Below, in pieces: positions 7,318-16,104 of a stretch of DNA of 64,000 nt (positions are counted from its first letter, which is position 1; the number at the start of each line of letters is the position of its first letter). The notes under the pieces were generated by a model. It did no database searches, was not told the DNA's origin, and was given only the letters and a program-made list of their open reading frames with translations. Origin of the DNA: Flavobacteriaceae bacterium PS02293 (GTDB taxonomy: Bacteria > Bacteroidota > Bacteroidia > Flavobacteriales > Weeksellaceae); assembly GCA_029960045.1 (NCBI GenBank), contig JASCOV010000010.1:62001-126000 (forward strand). The letters are read 5' to 3'. Both the position numbers and the translations under genes were made by a program.

Positions 7318-10230
7318 TTAATATCCAAAAATCTCTTCCAGACTCACTTCTGTGAAAGTTCCCATTTTGTTGATGGAATCCATATTCAGGTTTTCTTTTT
7401 TACCGATGATGGCTGTATTGTAAGACAACGGTTTGATATCGGAGTTATAGAAAGCTGTCAGTTCCGGTAATGTCAAGGTTTGAATCTCTGCGTAAACATC
7501 TTTTCTGATGTCGTGATCTACGCCCAATTTCTTAAGCGAAAGCTGATTGTAGAAGATCGTCGTTCTGTTGATTCTGTTGGATGCAATCTGTTTCAAAGCT
7601 GAACCTTTTGCATTCTCAAACTGAGCCGGAATCTGTGGAAAATCTGCCATTAATTCGCTCATTGCAGCAACTGCCAAAGGCAATTTGTTGGCCTGAGTTC
7701 CGATGTAGTTGGTCACGTAATTCGGTTTGTTAATTTCTGTTGCATTAGCATAAGAAACGTACGCAGAATAAGCCAAAGACTTACTCTCTCTGATTTCCTG
7801 AAACACAATAGATGACAATCCACGTCCAAAATACTCATTGAAAACACTGGCCTTCCCGAAGTTCGCCAAGTTTACGTTCCCAGCTTTTGCAACCTTAGAC
7901 ATTTCCATTTGCACCATATCGTAACCTGTGAAATATACTTTGCCGTCCGTAGCCAATTCTGTGTATTCTTTAGCTTTTGCAGGCTGAAGTTTTGTATCAA
8001 GAATGTAAGGTTTCACCGCTTTTTCCAATCCTTTTTGATTTTCTCCGTAAAGAAAAACTTCGTAAGGATAATCGTTCAGCGTTTTGATTTTTGACATCAG
8101 TTCGTTGACGTTAATGCTTTGAAGACGTTCTTTAGAAATCACATCTGTCAGACGGGATTCTTTTCCGTATTTGGCATAGTTGGTAAGAGCAGCCATAATT
8201 CTGGTTTTGTCTTTCTTCGCAACCTCTCTGGATTCCAAAATCGTTTTTACGGTTTGGTCGTAGATGGCTTGATCAGCTTTTACATTATTGATCCAGTGGT
8301 TCATCAGCTCTACGCCTTTTTTCATATTGCTTTCAAGTCCGCTCAATGCAATGATCATTTGGTCATTCGATGTTCTGAACTGATTGGTAATTCCCAGTTT
8401 ATAGAATTCTTCCTTCAATTGTTCCGGCGTATATTTGTCCGTTCCAAGATACTGAAGAACCGTCACACCCAGAGCCAATTCCTTATCATTATCTGTCCCG
8501 AAAGGAAACACATAATTGACCTGAGCTACCTCATTGTACTTATTTTTAACGAAGCTTACTTTTTTATCTTTTACAGTTGAAGTTGCGATCGCTGTGTTGA
8601 AATCAATGAACTGAGGTTTGATGTCAGACGATTTTGCATTGATGATTTCTTTCAGAAACGGAGATTGCGCTTCTCTGTTCAGTTTGATTGGCGTAATGCC
8701 AGGATTCTGAACACGAACCAACTTGTCATTCACGCCTTTTTCTTTGTAAACCACCACATAATTATCCTTGAAGAAATCGTTGGCGAACTTTACCACATCA
8801 GCTTTCGAAATTCCTTCATATTGGTTGATTTCATCAAGTTCCTGTTCCCAAGTTCTGTTGTTGATGTAAGCGCCGTACAAAGTAGTTGCCAGTCCGTCAG
8901 CCGTTTCCCAGCCTTTCATTCTTTGGACCTTCATATCGTTTATGATGGCGTGAAGCATCCAATCCGGGAATTGTCCTTTCTTCACCAATTCGATTTGATC
9001 TAATAACAATTTCTTCGCATCATCAAAGCTTTGCCCGTCTTTTGGAACTACGCTTAACACAAATGCACCATAAGTTTTGAACGCCGATTCATAAGCGCCA
9101 GCACCCAATGTTTTTTGTTTTTGATTGATGTTAAGATCGATTAAACCTGCATCGCCATTGTTGCTTAATATTTCTGCAACTACATCCGCCAATCTTGCAT
9201 CCTGAGTTCCGTAAGAATCCGTTCTCCAAGCTAAAGTCATCCTAGGCGTAGAAGGACTTTTCACCGTTCTGGAAACCACGCTCGTCATTGGCTCTTCCGA
9301 CACCATTTTCTTCATCGGAAGTTCTTTGTATTTGAACGTTCCGAAATACTGATCTACCATTTTAATTGTTTTATCAAAATCCAGATCGCCTACCAATACC
9401 ACTGCCATATTATTAGGCACGTAATAAGTATCAAAATATTTGTGGATTGCCACCATAGACGGACTTTTCAAATGCTCCGAAGTTCCGATCGTTGTCTGCT
9501 GACCGTTTGGATGTTTTGGGAAAAGCGCTTCCATCATGGCGTAATTTACCAATCTTCCGTCGTTATCCTGAGCACGGTTGAATTCCTCATAAACCGCCTC
9601 CAACTCGGTGTGGAACAATCTCAAAACCAATTCTGAGAAACGTTCTTTTTCTACTTTCAGCCATTTCTCCAGTTCGTTGGATGGGATGTTATTTTTGTAA
9701 ACCGTTTCGTCCAGCCAAGTGTGGGCGTTGGTTCCTGTTGCGCCAAGAGAAGAAATCGCTTTGTCATACTCGTTGGCGATGGCGTATTTGGAAGCTTCCT
9801 GAGAAACTTCGTCGATTTTCTTGTAAAGTGCTTTTTTCTTTTCCGGGTCTTTTTCCGCTTTGTGCTGTTCGTAAAGATCTGAGATCTGTGTCAGCAAAGC
9901 TTTTTCCTTTGCCCAATCCTGAGTTCCCAAGTGAGAAGTCCCTTTGAAAACCATATGTTCCAAATAGTGCGCTAATCCTGTGTTGTCACTTGGATCGTTG
10001 TTGGAACCTGTTTTTACAGGGATATAAGTTTGGATTCTGGGAGCGTCATCATTTTTTGCGAGATAGACTTTGAGTCCGTTTTTCAGGGTATAAACGCGTA
10101 CGCCGGATTGGTCATTTTTTACGGTTTCGTAGGTGTAGCCCGCAGCGTCGGTTTTTGTTTGCGTTTCAAATTTCTGTGCCATTGCATTCATCATAAATAA
10201 GAGTGAAATTGAAATAAATAGTTTCTTCAT
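7318..10230 (-). CDS. M16 (insulinase/pitrilysin) family zinc peptidase
   Basis: This 970-residue secreted protease has a signal peptide (MKKLFISISLLFMMNAMAQ). The N-terminal M16 domain carries the inverted zinc site HXXEH as His88-Tyr-Leu-Glu91-His92, with the third ligand in the downstream segment ELEAVYEEFNRAQ. The C-terminal half, with ESKSLAYSAYVSYANA, is the catalytically silent paired domain. Family members form clam-shell chambers that degrade peptides, here probably periplasmic. The length fits fused two-unit bacterial M16 proteins. It is transcribed alone; an inverted repeat lies just upstream. Confidence 0.93.
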   Translation of the reverse strand: MKKLFISISLLFMMNAMAQKFETQTKTDAAGYTYETVKNDQSGVRVYTLKNGLKVYLAKNDDAPRIQTYIPVKTGSNNDPSDNTGLAHYLEHMVFKGTSHLGTQDWAKEKALLTQISDLYEQHKAEKDPEKKKALYKKIDEVSQEASKYAIANEYDKAISSLGATGTNAHTWLDETVYKNNIPSNELEKWLKVEKERFSELVLRLFHTELEAVYEEFNRAQDNDGRLVNYAMMEALFPKHPNGQQTTIGTSEHLKSPSMVAIHKYFDTYYVPNNMAVVLVGDLDFDKTIKMVDQYFGTFKYKELPMKKMVSEEPMTSVVSRTVKSPSTPRMTLAWRTDSYGTQDARLADVVAEILSNNGDAGLIDLNINQKQKTLGAGAYESAFKTYGAFVLSVVPKDGQSFDDAKKLLLDQIELVKKGQFPDWMLHAIINDMKVQRMKGWETADGLATTLYGAYINNRTWEQELDEINQYEGISKADVVKFANDFFKDNYVVVYKEKGVNDKLVRVQNPGITPIKLNREAQSPFLKEIINAKSSDIKPQFIDFNTAIATSTVKDKKVSFVKNKYNEVAQVNYVFPFGTDNDKELALGVTVLQYLGTDKYTPEQLKEEFYKLGITNQFRTSNDQMIIALSGLESNMKKGVELMNHWINNVKADQAIYDQTVKTILESREVAKKDKTRIMAALTNYAKYGKESRLTDVISKERLQSINVNELMSKIKTLNDYPYEVFLYGENQKGLEKAVKPYILDTKLQPAKAKEYTELATDGKVYFTGYDMVQMEMSKVAKAGNVNLANFGKASVFNEYFGRGLSSIVFQEIRESKSLAYSAYVSYANATEINKPNYVTNYIGTQANKLPLAVAAMSELMADFPQIPAQFENAKGSALKQIASNRINRTTIFYNQLSLKKLGVDHDIRKDVYAEIQTLTLPELTAFYNSDIKPLSYNTAIIGKKENLNMDSINKMGTFTEVSLEEIFGY

Positions 10231-10253
10231 ACTATACTTTTATTTTTTCTGGA

Positions 10254-10266
10254 GCGTAATTTACGC
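10254..10266. promoter_or_regulatory. Inverted repeat in the leader of the M16 gene
   Basis: GCGTAA-T-TTACGC is a 13-bp inverted repeat 24 bp upstream of the M16 start. It is a plausible operator but unique in the window, so the assignment rests on position only. Confidence 0.3.
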
Positions 10267-10479
10267 AACATTTTATTAGTTGCCAATTGTTGGGATTTGT
10301 TACGTTGGGATTATGGGAATGAAAAAGCATCATTGGCAAATTTGTTCAAAAAATAATTGTATTTAAAAAGTCTAGTAAAGGCATTACATCTTTATGCAGA
10401 TTATAGACTTTAATTAAGTGTAAACCCAAGATTATAAATTCACATTATAAGGCTAAAATCTTTATTTGGGAAGAGTTTC

Positions 10480-11010
10480 TTACTGTTCTTTGACCATTCC
10501 AATTGTATCTTTTGCTTTTCCAAAGCCAATTAAATTATTTCCTTCAATTCTCATTCTTGATGTATCTGAAATTAAAACCCAAGCACCTTTTTCTCTAATA
10601 TATTTACCCTCTATAAAATTTCCAGATGAGCCAGGTATTACACTATAGCTCATGTAAAATTCATTTCTTTTTTTCAATCTAATTAAATGAAATATGGTGT
10701 CATTTTTTGTAAAGTTCCATGAATCCAATATGATTGCTGATTGGCGTTTCATTTCATTTCCAAAAGAATAATAAGTGATTGCAGATGCGCACAATCCATT
10801 CACAACAAAAATACTTGTCAATGAAGTTTTTTTTAAAAACAGGAAGACGATTGCAATGATAATATTGATAATAAAAACAAATGGAACTAAAATGATGATT
10901 GCAATTGAGATACTAGGTTCAAGGTTTTGATTTCGAATAAAAATAGAAATCAAAATGTAATCAATTATCAGAAGAATAATTACGACAAATATTTTAGTTG
11001 AGATTTTCAT
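10480..11010 (-). CDS. Hypothetical membrane protein
   Basis: A 176-residue protein of unknown function. Three hydrophobic segments fill the first half (around residues 7-25, 30-60 and 65-85), the second being the longest. A soluble C-terminal half follows, with patterns such as FHLIRLKKRNEFYMSYSVIPG and KGAWVLISDTSRMRIEGN that suggest a small beta-rich domain. It has no operon partner: about 250 bp separate it from the M16 gene and about 115 bp from the Crp-like gene. No family is recognised. Confidence 0.6.
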   Translation of the reverse strand: MKISTKIFVVIILLIIDYILISIFIRNQNLEPSISIAIIILVPFVFIINIIIAIVFLFLKKTSLTSIFVVNGLCASAITYYSFGNEMKRQSAIILDSWNFTKNDTIFHLIRLKKRNEFYMSYSVIPGSSGNFIEGKYIREKGAWVLISDTSRMRIEGNNLIGFGKAKDTIGMVKEQ

Positions 11011-11126
11011 AGAATAACAAACATTCTTAAGTTTTTAACAAAATCCTTGATTCCTCAGGTTTATATCTTTGTCCTATTTATAAAAATAACAAATATTAAA
11101 TTGTTTTTTTAGTTTCCAATCTTAAA

Positions 11127-11711
11127 TTACTTTTCTTTGGTGGCTAAACGCTTCCTAATTGTACTTACAAATTCCTTTGAAACGCCCAGATAAGAGGCGA
11201 TATAATACTGCGCAACTCTCTGTGGAATCGTTGGATATACTTTTATAAATTCTAAATACCGATCTGATGCACTTTTAGAAATAGTATTAACCAGACGGTT
11301 TTGAAGTGTGAACAGGTTTCTCTGAACCAACATTCTGAAAACTCTTTCAAATTTTGGAATTTCTTGCAACAACTTTTCTTTGGTTGCCGGACTCAGCATA
11401 AAGATCTCTGAATCTTCTATGGTTTCAATATATAAATTGGAAGGTTTCTGATCCTGAAACGAAGCAATATCACTTATCCACCAATCTTCGATAGCAAACA
11501 AAATCGTCACTTCAAAACCATTATCATCAAGGTAATAAGCCCTCAAGCAACCTTTGTGAATGAAGCCTTCGAACTGGCAAATTTCGCCTTCCCGCAACAA
11601 AATTGTTTTCTTCGGAATGGTTTCACAAACCAACAAATCGGTAAAAATTTTCTCTTCTTCGCTACTTAGACTGATAAAACGGGTGACGTTTTTGATGATA
11701 TTTTCAAACAT
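11127..11711 (-). CDS. Crp/Fnr family transcriptional regulator
   Basis: A 194-residue protein with an N-terminal cyclic-nucleotide-binding-like beta barrel (about residues 10-120) and a C-terminal helix-turn-helix (AQYYIASYLGVSKEFVSTIRKRL). The barrel lacks an obvious cAMP phosphate-binding motif and the cysteines of an FNR iron-sulfur cluster, as is common in Bacteroidota members, which may sense other signals. It is the last gene of a run of six minus-strand genes that begins with two MhqO-like dioxygenases and is separated by only 9 bp from the preceding gene. It is therefore a candidate regulator of that detoxification operon. Confidence 0.88.
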   Translation of the reverse strand: MFENIIKNVTRFISLSSEEEKIFTDLLVCETIPKKTILLREGEICQFEGFIHKGCLRAYYLDDNGFEVTILFAIEDWWISDIASFQDQKPSNLYIETIEDSEIFMLSPATKEKLLQEIPKFERVFRMLVQRNLFTLQNRLVNTISKSASDRYLEFIKVYPTIPQRVAQYYIASYLGVSKEFVSTIRKRLATKEK

Positions 11712-11720
11712 AAAATAAGT

Positions 11721-12032
11721 TTACGGCTGCAAATTAGGAAAAAGACTGAAAACTTCGTTCTTCAACAGTCCACTTCCTCCGCCGTAATGGTCGATAACCC
11801 TCACTTCTTTATCTAAATTTTTACAAAATATTTTGATTTCATTTTCAAATTCTTCTTCCAAACCGGAGCTTAAAAGAACTATATCTACTTGATTTGCTTT
11901 AATATAATCATAACAGATATTTTCATCGGTTTGAATTTCTGCGTTCCAGCCTTTATTATTTTCGATGATTCTTTTTAAGGTTTCAAGAATTTCCTGATTT
12001 TTTCCGATGACCAATAAGTTTAATGTATTCAT
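11721..12032 (-). CDS. Small receiver-like (Rossmann-type) hypothetical protein
   Basis: A 103-residue protein with alternating beta and alpha segments: LNLLVIGKN, ILETLKRIIENNKGWNAEIQTD, VDIVLLSSGLEEEF, KEVRVIDHYGGG. This resembles a response-regulator receiver fold. The phosphoacceptor Asp would fall in QVDIVLLSS, but the rest of the acidic pocket is not clear, so it may not be phosphorylated. It lies between the cupin gene and the Crp-like gene, 9 bp before the latter, in the quinone-type operon. A role as a partner of the regulator is only an inference. Confidence 0.55.
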   Translation of the reverse strand: MNTLNLLVIGKNQEILETLKRIIENNKGWNAEIQTDENICYDYIKANQVDIVLLSSGLEEEFENEIKIFCKNLDKEVRVIDHYGGGSGLLKNEVFSLFPNLQP

Positions 12033-12071
12033 AAGTGTTTACGTTTGAATTTAATTATCATCAATTTTATT

Positions 12072-12419
12072 TTAAATATGTATAAATAATGATGTCCGCT
12101 CTTTCTTTTGAAGGTTTTTAGTTTTATGACCTTTACCTGAAATATCTTCTACCAAAATAATTTCTCCAGTTTGAAATTGTCTGATTTCTCCAAGCGAAGT
12201 TTCAATTTCGACACCGCCATCCAAAAGTACGATATATTGCTTTTGTGGAGCGTGATGAAAATCGTAATTATACTCTGCAGAAACGGTTCTGAATTGACAC
12301 TTTTTCACATCAACATCTTCGGAAAGAAATCCAATTTCACCTTGATTGATTAATGGAATTTCGATGTCTTCAAAATGAGATTCACCGTTTTTGTCACTGA
12401 ATATTTTTGTAATTTTCAT
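12072..12419 (-). CDS. Cupin-domain protein
   Basis: A 115-residue single-domain cupin. The central pattern HHAPQKQYIVLLDGGVEIETSLGE followed by GEIILVEDISGKGHKT matches a cupin barrel with histidines available for metal. Small cupins of this type often act as isomerases, dioxygenases or quercetinase/pirin-like enzymes on aromatic compounds. It begins 9 bp after the alpha/beta hydrolase gene in the operon with two ring-cleavage-type dioxygenases. A role in handling electrophilic aromatics is plausible but not shown. Confidence 0.7.
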   Translation of the reverse strand: MKITKIFSDKNGESHFEDIEIPLINQGEIGFLSEDVDVKKCQFRTVSAEYNYDFHHAPQKQYIVLLDGGVEIETSLGEIRQFQTGEIILVEDISGKGHKTKNLQKKERTSLFIHI

Positions 12420-12428
12420 TATTAAATT

Positions 12429-13049
12429 TTATTTAAAAACAATTGAATTAGCGAATTCCATTTCTTCCTGATTGATGGAGTGTCCGAAATTAGCGTACAC
12501 TTTTTCCGTGACATCAGCGTTCATTTCTCTCAGAATATTGCCTGTTGCATACACTCTTTCTACAGGAACGTGGAAATCGGGATTGCTTGTTCCCAGAAAA
12601 ATCGGAGTTTGAGCAAAATCGCCTTTGTAATTTTCACGATTGATTTTATCGCCGATTACGCCACCAATTATAGCCACTGCTCCACCAAATTTCTGCGCAT
12701 TTCTAGCCAAAAATTCCAGACTTAAACAAGCACCTTGTGAAAAGCCGAAAAAGTAAATATTTTCAACTCTAATTCCCTTGTTCAAAGCAGTGTCCACAGT
12801 CTTTGCGATAGTTTCAATTGCGGACGACAACCAAGGCTCGTTTTGTTCAACCGGAACTATGAAAGATAGAGGATACCAACTTCCGTTTGTTGCTTGTGGC
12901 GCTAGCAAAGCATAATCTTCTACATTCAAATGTTGGGACAGGCTCAGAATATCCTGCGCACTTCCGCCTCTGCCGTGAATCATTATCAAAACTTTTTCAG
13001 CTTGGTCAAGAGCTTTTCCAGATGTTTTTATATCTAAAGTGTGGCTCAT
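12429..13049 (-). CDS. Phospholipase/carboxylesterase family alpha/beta hydrolase (MhqD-like)
   Basis: This 206-residue serine hydrolase begins at the ATG at 13049, one base after the stop of the preceding dioxygenase; a longer frame to 13094 would overlap that gene. The catalytic set is visible: Ser104 in GFSQGA, Asp158 in NPDFHVP, His190 in FGHSI, with HGRGGSAQD forming the oxyanion loop. Bacillus MhqD, a homologue, sits in a regulon induced by methylhydroquinone with MhqO dioxygenases. The same pairing here suggests detoxification of quinones or catechols, although the esterase substrate is unknown. Confidence 0.85.
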   Translation of the reverse strand: MSHTLDIKTSGKALDQAEKVLIMIHGRGGSAQDILSLSQHLNVEDYALLAPQATNGSWYPLSFIVPVEQNEPWLSSAIETIAKTVDTALNKGIRVENIYFFGFSQGACLSLEFLARNAQKFGGAVAIIGGVIGDKINRENYKGDFAQTPIFLGTSNPDFHVPVERVYATGNILREMNADVTEKVYANFGHSINQEEMEFANSIVFK

Positions 13050-13050
13050 T

Positions 13051-14004
13051 TTATCTAAATTTTTCTGTTGGATAATTAATTTTTGTAAGCACATCGATTA
13101 AGTGTTCTCTCTTTTCTTCAAACTGCTCCGGCAACATCAAATCTTCACCCAAAGTGGCTAATTCTTCATCAATATCGAAGCCCGGACCAGAAGTTGCAAT
13201 TTCGAACAAAATGCCACCCGGTTCTTTGAAATAAATTGAAGTGAAATATTTTCTATCCTTAACTTCTGTATGTTGTAATCCGAATTTATTCAGTCTTTCA
13301 ATCATTTCCAATTGTGATTGTGCATTAGGAGTCGCAAAAGCAACGTGATGTACGGTTCCTTTTCCAGGCAAACCTTTCAAAACATTTGGTGTGCAAAGCA
13401 AATCGACATATTTTCCAGGTTTGTCTTCTGTTCCAAATCTGAATCTGTCAGAGCTTTCAGTAATTAATTGATGATCCATTTGTGTGGTCAAAAGTGCAGC
13501 CGTTCTTTCGTAAGCATCCACCCAAATCTCAACGTGATGAAAACCTTTGATGGCAAAATCTTGCGGAATAAATCCGTTCTCATAACCTTTTCTATCATCA
13601 TTTTCATTGAAAACTAATTCTAATCCGAGTCCGTCAAAATCTTCTAAATAAATGAAAACTTCGCCCGAAAATCTCTGCTGAGCCTGTTTGTAAGAAATAT
13701 TAAATTTATCTAAACGTTCCAGCCAATAATCCAAGGCATGCATTGAAATTGAAAAAGCTGTCGTATTAAGCATTCCTTTTCCATGTCTGCCGTTTGCTAA
13801 ACCTTTTCCATATGGGAAAGTGGTCATAATGGTTCCCGGACTTCCAAATTCGTCTCCGAAATAAAAGTGATACACCTCCGAGTTATCGAAATTGACGGTT
13901 TTCTTGATTAATCTAAGTCCTAAAATTCCTGTGTAAAAGTCTATATTCCCTTGTGCATCGCCTGTGATAGCTGTAACGTGATGAAGTCCTGTGATAAGTG
14001 CCAT
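13051..14004 (-). CDS. VOC-family ring-cleaving dioxygenase (MhqO-like)
   Basis: A 317-residue protein with tandem vicinal-oxygen-chelate modules. The first starts with GLHHVTAITGDAQGNIDFYTGILGLRL-type sequence and the second with GFHHVEIWVDAYERT. A later HHVAFATPNA and the GGILFEIATSGPGF block carry the metal-binding His and Glu residues. The family uses Fe or Mn to open catechol or hydroquinone rings. It is a paralogue of the next upstream gene and lies 71 bp from it, so the pair may have different substrate ranges. Confidence 0.88.
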   Translation of the reverse strand: MALITGLHHVTAITGDAQGNIDFYTGILGLRLIKKTVNFDNSEVYHFYFGDEFGSPGTIMTTFPYGKGLANGRHGKGMLNTTAFSISMHALDYWLERLDKFNISYKQAQQRFSGEVFIYLEDFDGLGLELVFNENDDRKGYENGFIPQDFAIKGFHHVEIWVDAYERTAALLTTQMDHQLITESSDRFRFGTEDKPGKYVDLLCTPNVLKGLPGKGTVHHVAFATPNAQSQLEMIERLNKFGLQHTEVKDRKYFTSIYFKEPGGILFEIATSGPGFDIDEELATLGEDLMLPEQFEEKREHLIDVLTKINYPTEKFR

Positions 14005-14075
14005 AATTTTTGATTTTTGGTTGATAGTTTTTTAAAGATTTAAAATTATACTTTAAAATAAATTTAAGAAATGAC

Positions 14076-15008
14076 CTATGATAATTTTGGTAATGCTTCT
14101 TCTACTTGAGAACGCATTGCCTCGTACTGTTTGGGAAGTTTTAGGTTTTGTCCTAATTCATTCAAAGGTTCATCTACCGTGAATCCCGGATTGTCGGTTG
14201 CAATTTCGAACAAAATACCGCCCGGTTCGCGGAAATATAAAGAGTAAAAATAATCTCTATCTATTTTCGGAGTGATATTCAGTCCAGCTGACATTACTTT
14301 TTCACGATATTCCATCAAGATATCATCATTTGCTACACGGAAAGCTATGTGATGATTGGTTCCGGCTGCGTTTCTACCAGCAGGAAGCTTATCATTTTCA
14401 ATAATATCGATAAGATTAGCAGTTTTGATGGCATCAGTTGCGAAACGATATCTTTCATTTTCTTGTTTTTGAAGTTCGTAACCAAGAATATCAGTTAATA
14501 CTTTGATGGTTGGGTCAGCTTTTTTCAAAGTTAAGGTGACATTGTGAAAGCCTTTTAGTCCATTTTCGTCTTTGATATCATCGGTTGTCCAAATCTTTCT
14601 ATCGTCAGGCTCCGATGATTCAATAAATTGTAACTGCAGTCCGTCCGGATCTTTGAATGAAATTAATTTTTCTCCAAAAATTTCACTTTCTTCAACATTA
14701 ACATTGAACTGGTTCAATCTGTTTTTCCAGAATCCCAAACTTCCTTTTGGAACTGAATAGCCAATATGTGTTGCTAAACCTGTTCCGTTGCCTCCCTGCC
14801 CTATTCCTTCCCAAGGAAAGAATGTCAAAATTGTACCCGGTGTTCCTGTCTCGTTTCCGAAATAAAAATGGTAAGTTCCAGGATCATCGAAGTTCACTGT
14901 TTTCTTTACCAATCTCAAACCTAAAATCTGAGTATAAAAATCTAAATTTCTTTTTGCATTGTTGGCTATTGCTGTAATGTGGTGCAATCCTAAAATTCTA
15001 TTTTCCAT
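14076..15008 (-). CDS. VOC-family ring-cleaving dioxygenase (MhqO-like), first gene of operon
   Basis: A 310-residue paralogue of its neighbour, with modules beginning GLHHITAIANNAKRNL and GFHNVTLTLKKA and metal-site segments NHHIAFRVAND and GGILFEIATDNPGF. Most catalytic positions are shared, but the second module has HN where the neighbour has HH. By analogy with Bacillus MhqO it would act on hydroquinones or catechols. A TAnnTTTG box lies 28 bp upstream, so this gene probably leads the six-gene operon that ends with the Crp-like regulator. Confidence 0.88.
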   Translation of the reverse strand: MENRILGLHHITAIANNAKRNLDFYTQILGLRLVKKTVNFDDPGTYHFYFGNETGTPGTILTFFPWEGIGQGGNGTGLATHIGYSVPKGSLGFWKNRLNQFNVNVEESEIFGEKLISFKDPDGLQLQFIESSEPDDRKIWTTDDIKDENGLKGFHNVTLTLKKADPTIKVLTDILGYELQKQENERYRFATDAIKTANLIDIIENDKLPAGRNAAGTNHHIAFRVANDDILMEYREKVMSAGLNITPKIDRDYFYSLYFREPGGILFEIATDNPGFTVDEPLNELGQNLKLPKQYEAMRSQVEEALPKLS

Positions 15009-15035
15009 TTTGTCTATTTTTTAATTTTGATAGGA

Positions 15036-15043
15036 CAAATTTA
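15036..15043 (-). promoter_or_regulatory. -7 box of the MhqO/MhqD-like operon
   Basis: Reads TAAATTTG on the minus strand, a full TAnnTTTG match, 28 bp before the first dioxygenase start. A perfect palindrome AACTAGTT lies about 30 bp further upstream and could be an operator. Confidence 0.55.
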
Positions 15044-15208
15044 GGACGATGGAAAATGCTGCACATTTAACTAGTTTAATAAATACAAAAACTTGAAAAT
15101 AATTTGGAAGTGAAAATGAAATGCCATTAATCAACGAAATCTTTAAGAATATTATAAAGAAAGACAATATTAAATGCAATCGCAATATAACTAAAACATA
15201 TAGATATC

Positions 15209-16009
15209 TTAATTATTGTCCAAATAACTTTGGACGATTTTCAAAACGCCAAAGTTATCATTGGAAACAGTTTCAAAACTGGCGGTTTCTTTTACGAAAG
15301 GATGTGCATTTTCCATGGCATAAGAGTATTTAGAATTTTTCAACATCTCGATATCGTTCATATAGTCTCCAAAAGCCATTGTTTGTTCGGGTAAAATATT
15401 CAATGATTTTTGTAGCTTTTCCAATGCAATACCTTTGTTGATATTTTGATTCATCACATCCAGCCAATATTTCCCCGATACCACTGCTTTTAAATTATAT
15501 TCTTCGAATTGCTTCAAAACTGGATACAAGTTTTTTTCAGAACCATCAGGATGATAGACAGCAATCTTAAAAGTTGTATCATCAACAACTTCTGTCAAAT
15601 CATCAACTTTTTGATTCTTGGTATAATATTGAGTGAAAAAGTCAATAAACTCCTGATCATCGGTTTCATAATAAGCTTTTTTCTTAGCCGATAGAACAGC
15701 TCTCGCACCTGGAATTTCACGAACCGCTTTGATAATTTTCATTACAAGATCGTGATCCATTTCATCAGCAAATAACTCTTGATTTTTATAAATAATGTAA
15801 CCGCCATTCTCTGCAATGAAGCCTATTTCAGATTTTATACCGTCAAAATACTTTGTAATTCCGCGCATTTGCCTTCCACTTGCGGGTACAAACATGATAT
15901 CTCTTTTCTTCAGTTCCTGATACATTTGTGCAAAATCCGGACTCATCTCGTGGTCAGAATTCAGAAATGTACCGTCCATATCTGTCACAATCAGTTTGAT
16001 ATCTTTCAT
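15209..16009 (-). CDS. Cof-type HAD superfamily phosphatase
   Basis: A 266-residue cytosolic phosphatase starting at MKDIKLIVTDMDGT; the frame extends further upstream but runs through a terminator hairpin, so the ATG at 16009 is chosen. The nucleophile Asp10 and acid/base Asp12 lie in TDMDGT, and the magnesium-binding acidic motif GDYMNDIEML is near the C-terminus. The C2B cap between them is typical of Cof/YidA sugar-phosphate phosphatases. It follows the xylan locus and could recycle sugar phosphates, but a terminator separates it from that locus. Confidence 0.9.
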   Translation of the reverse strand: MKDIKLIVTDMDGTFLNSDHEMSPDFAQMYQELKKRDIMFVPASGRQMRGITKYFDGIKSEIGFIAENGGYIIYKNQELFADEMDHDLVMKIIKAVREIPGARAVLSAKKKAYYETDDQEFIDFFTQYYTKNQKVDDLTEVVDDTTFKIAVYHPDGSEKNLYPVLKQFEEYNLKAVVSGKYWLDVMNQNINKGIALEKLQKSLNILPEQTMAFGDYMNDIEMLKNSKYSYAMENAHPFVKETASFETVSNDNFGVLKIVQSYLDNN

Positions 16010-16015
16010 AATTAA

Positions 16016-16050
16016 TAAAAAAATGTTCCTTAAATAAAATTCAAGGAACA
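16016..16050 (-). terminator. Intrinsic terminator ending the xylan/transketolase operon
   Basis: On the minus strand TGTTCCTT and AAGGAACA form a perfect 8-bp stem with an 11-nt loop, followed by seven T residues. It lies 55 bp after the transketolase stop and only 7 bp before the HAD gene start. It therefore ends the large operon and may attenuate the HAD gene. Confidence 0.88.
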
Positions 16051-16104
16051 AAGGTCTTAAAAACTTAATCTTAAAAAAAATCAGTTTTATTAAATTAAAG
16101 TCAA

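Noticed and set aside
8119..8580. Plus-strand 153-codon frame inside the M16 peptidase gene
   Set aside because: It is antisense to a strongly supported peptidase and has no protein family pattern.
13050..13094. Longer start of the MhqD-like hydrolase
   Set aside because: It would overlap the dioxygenase gene; the ATG at 13049 is one base after that gene's stop.
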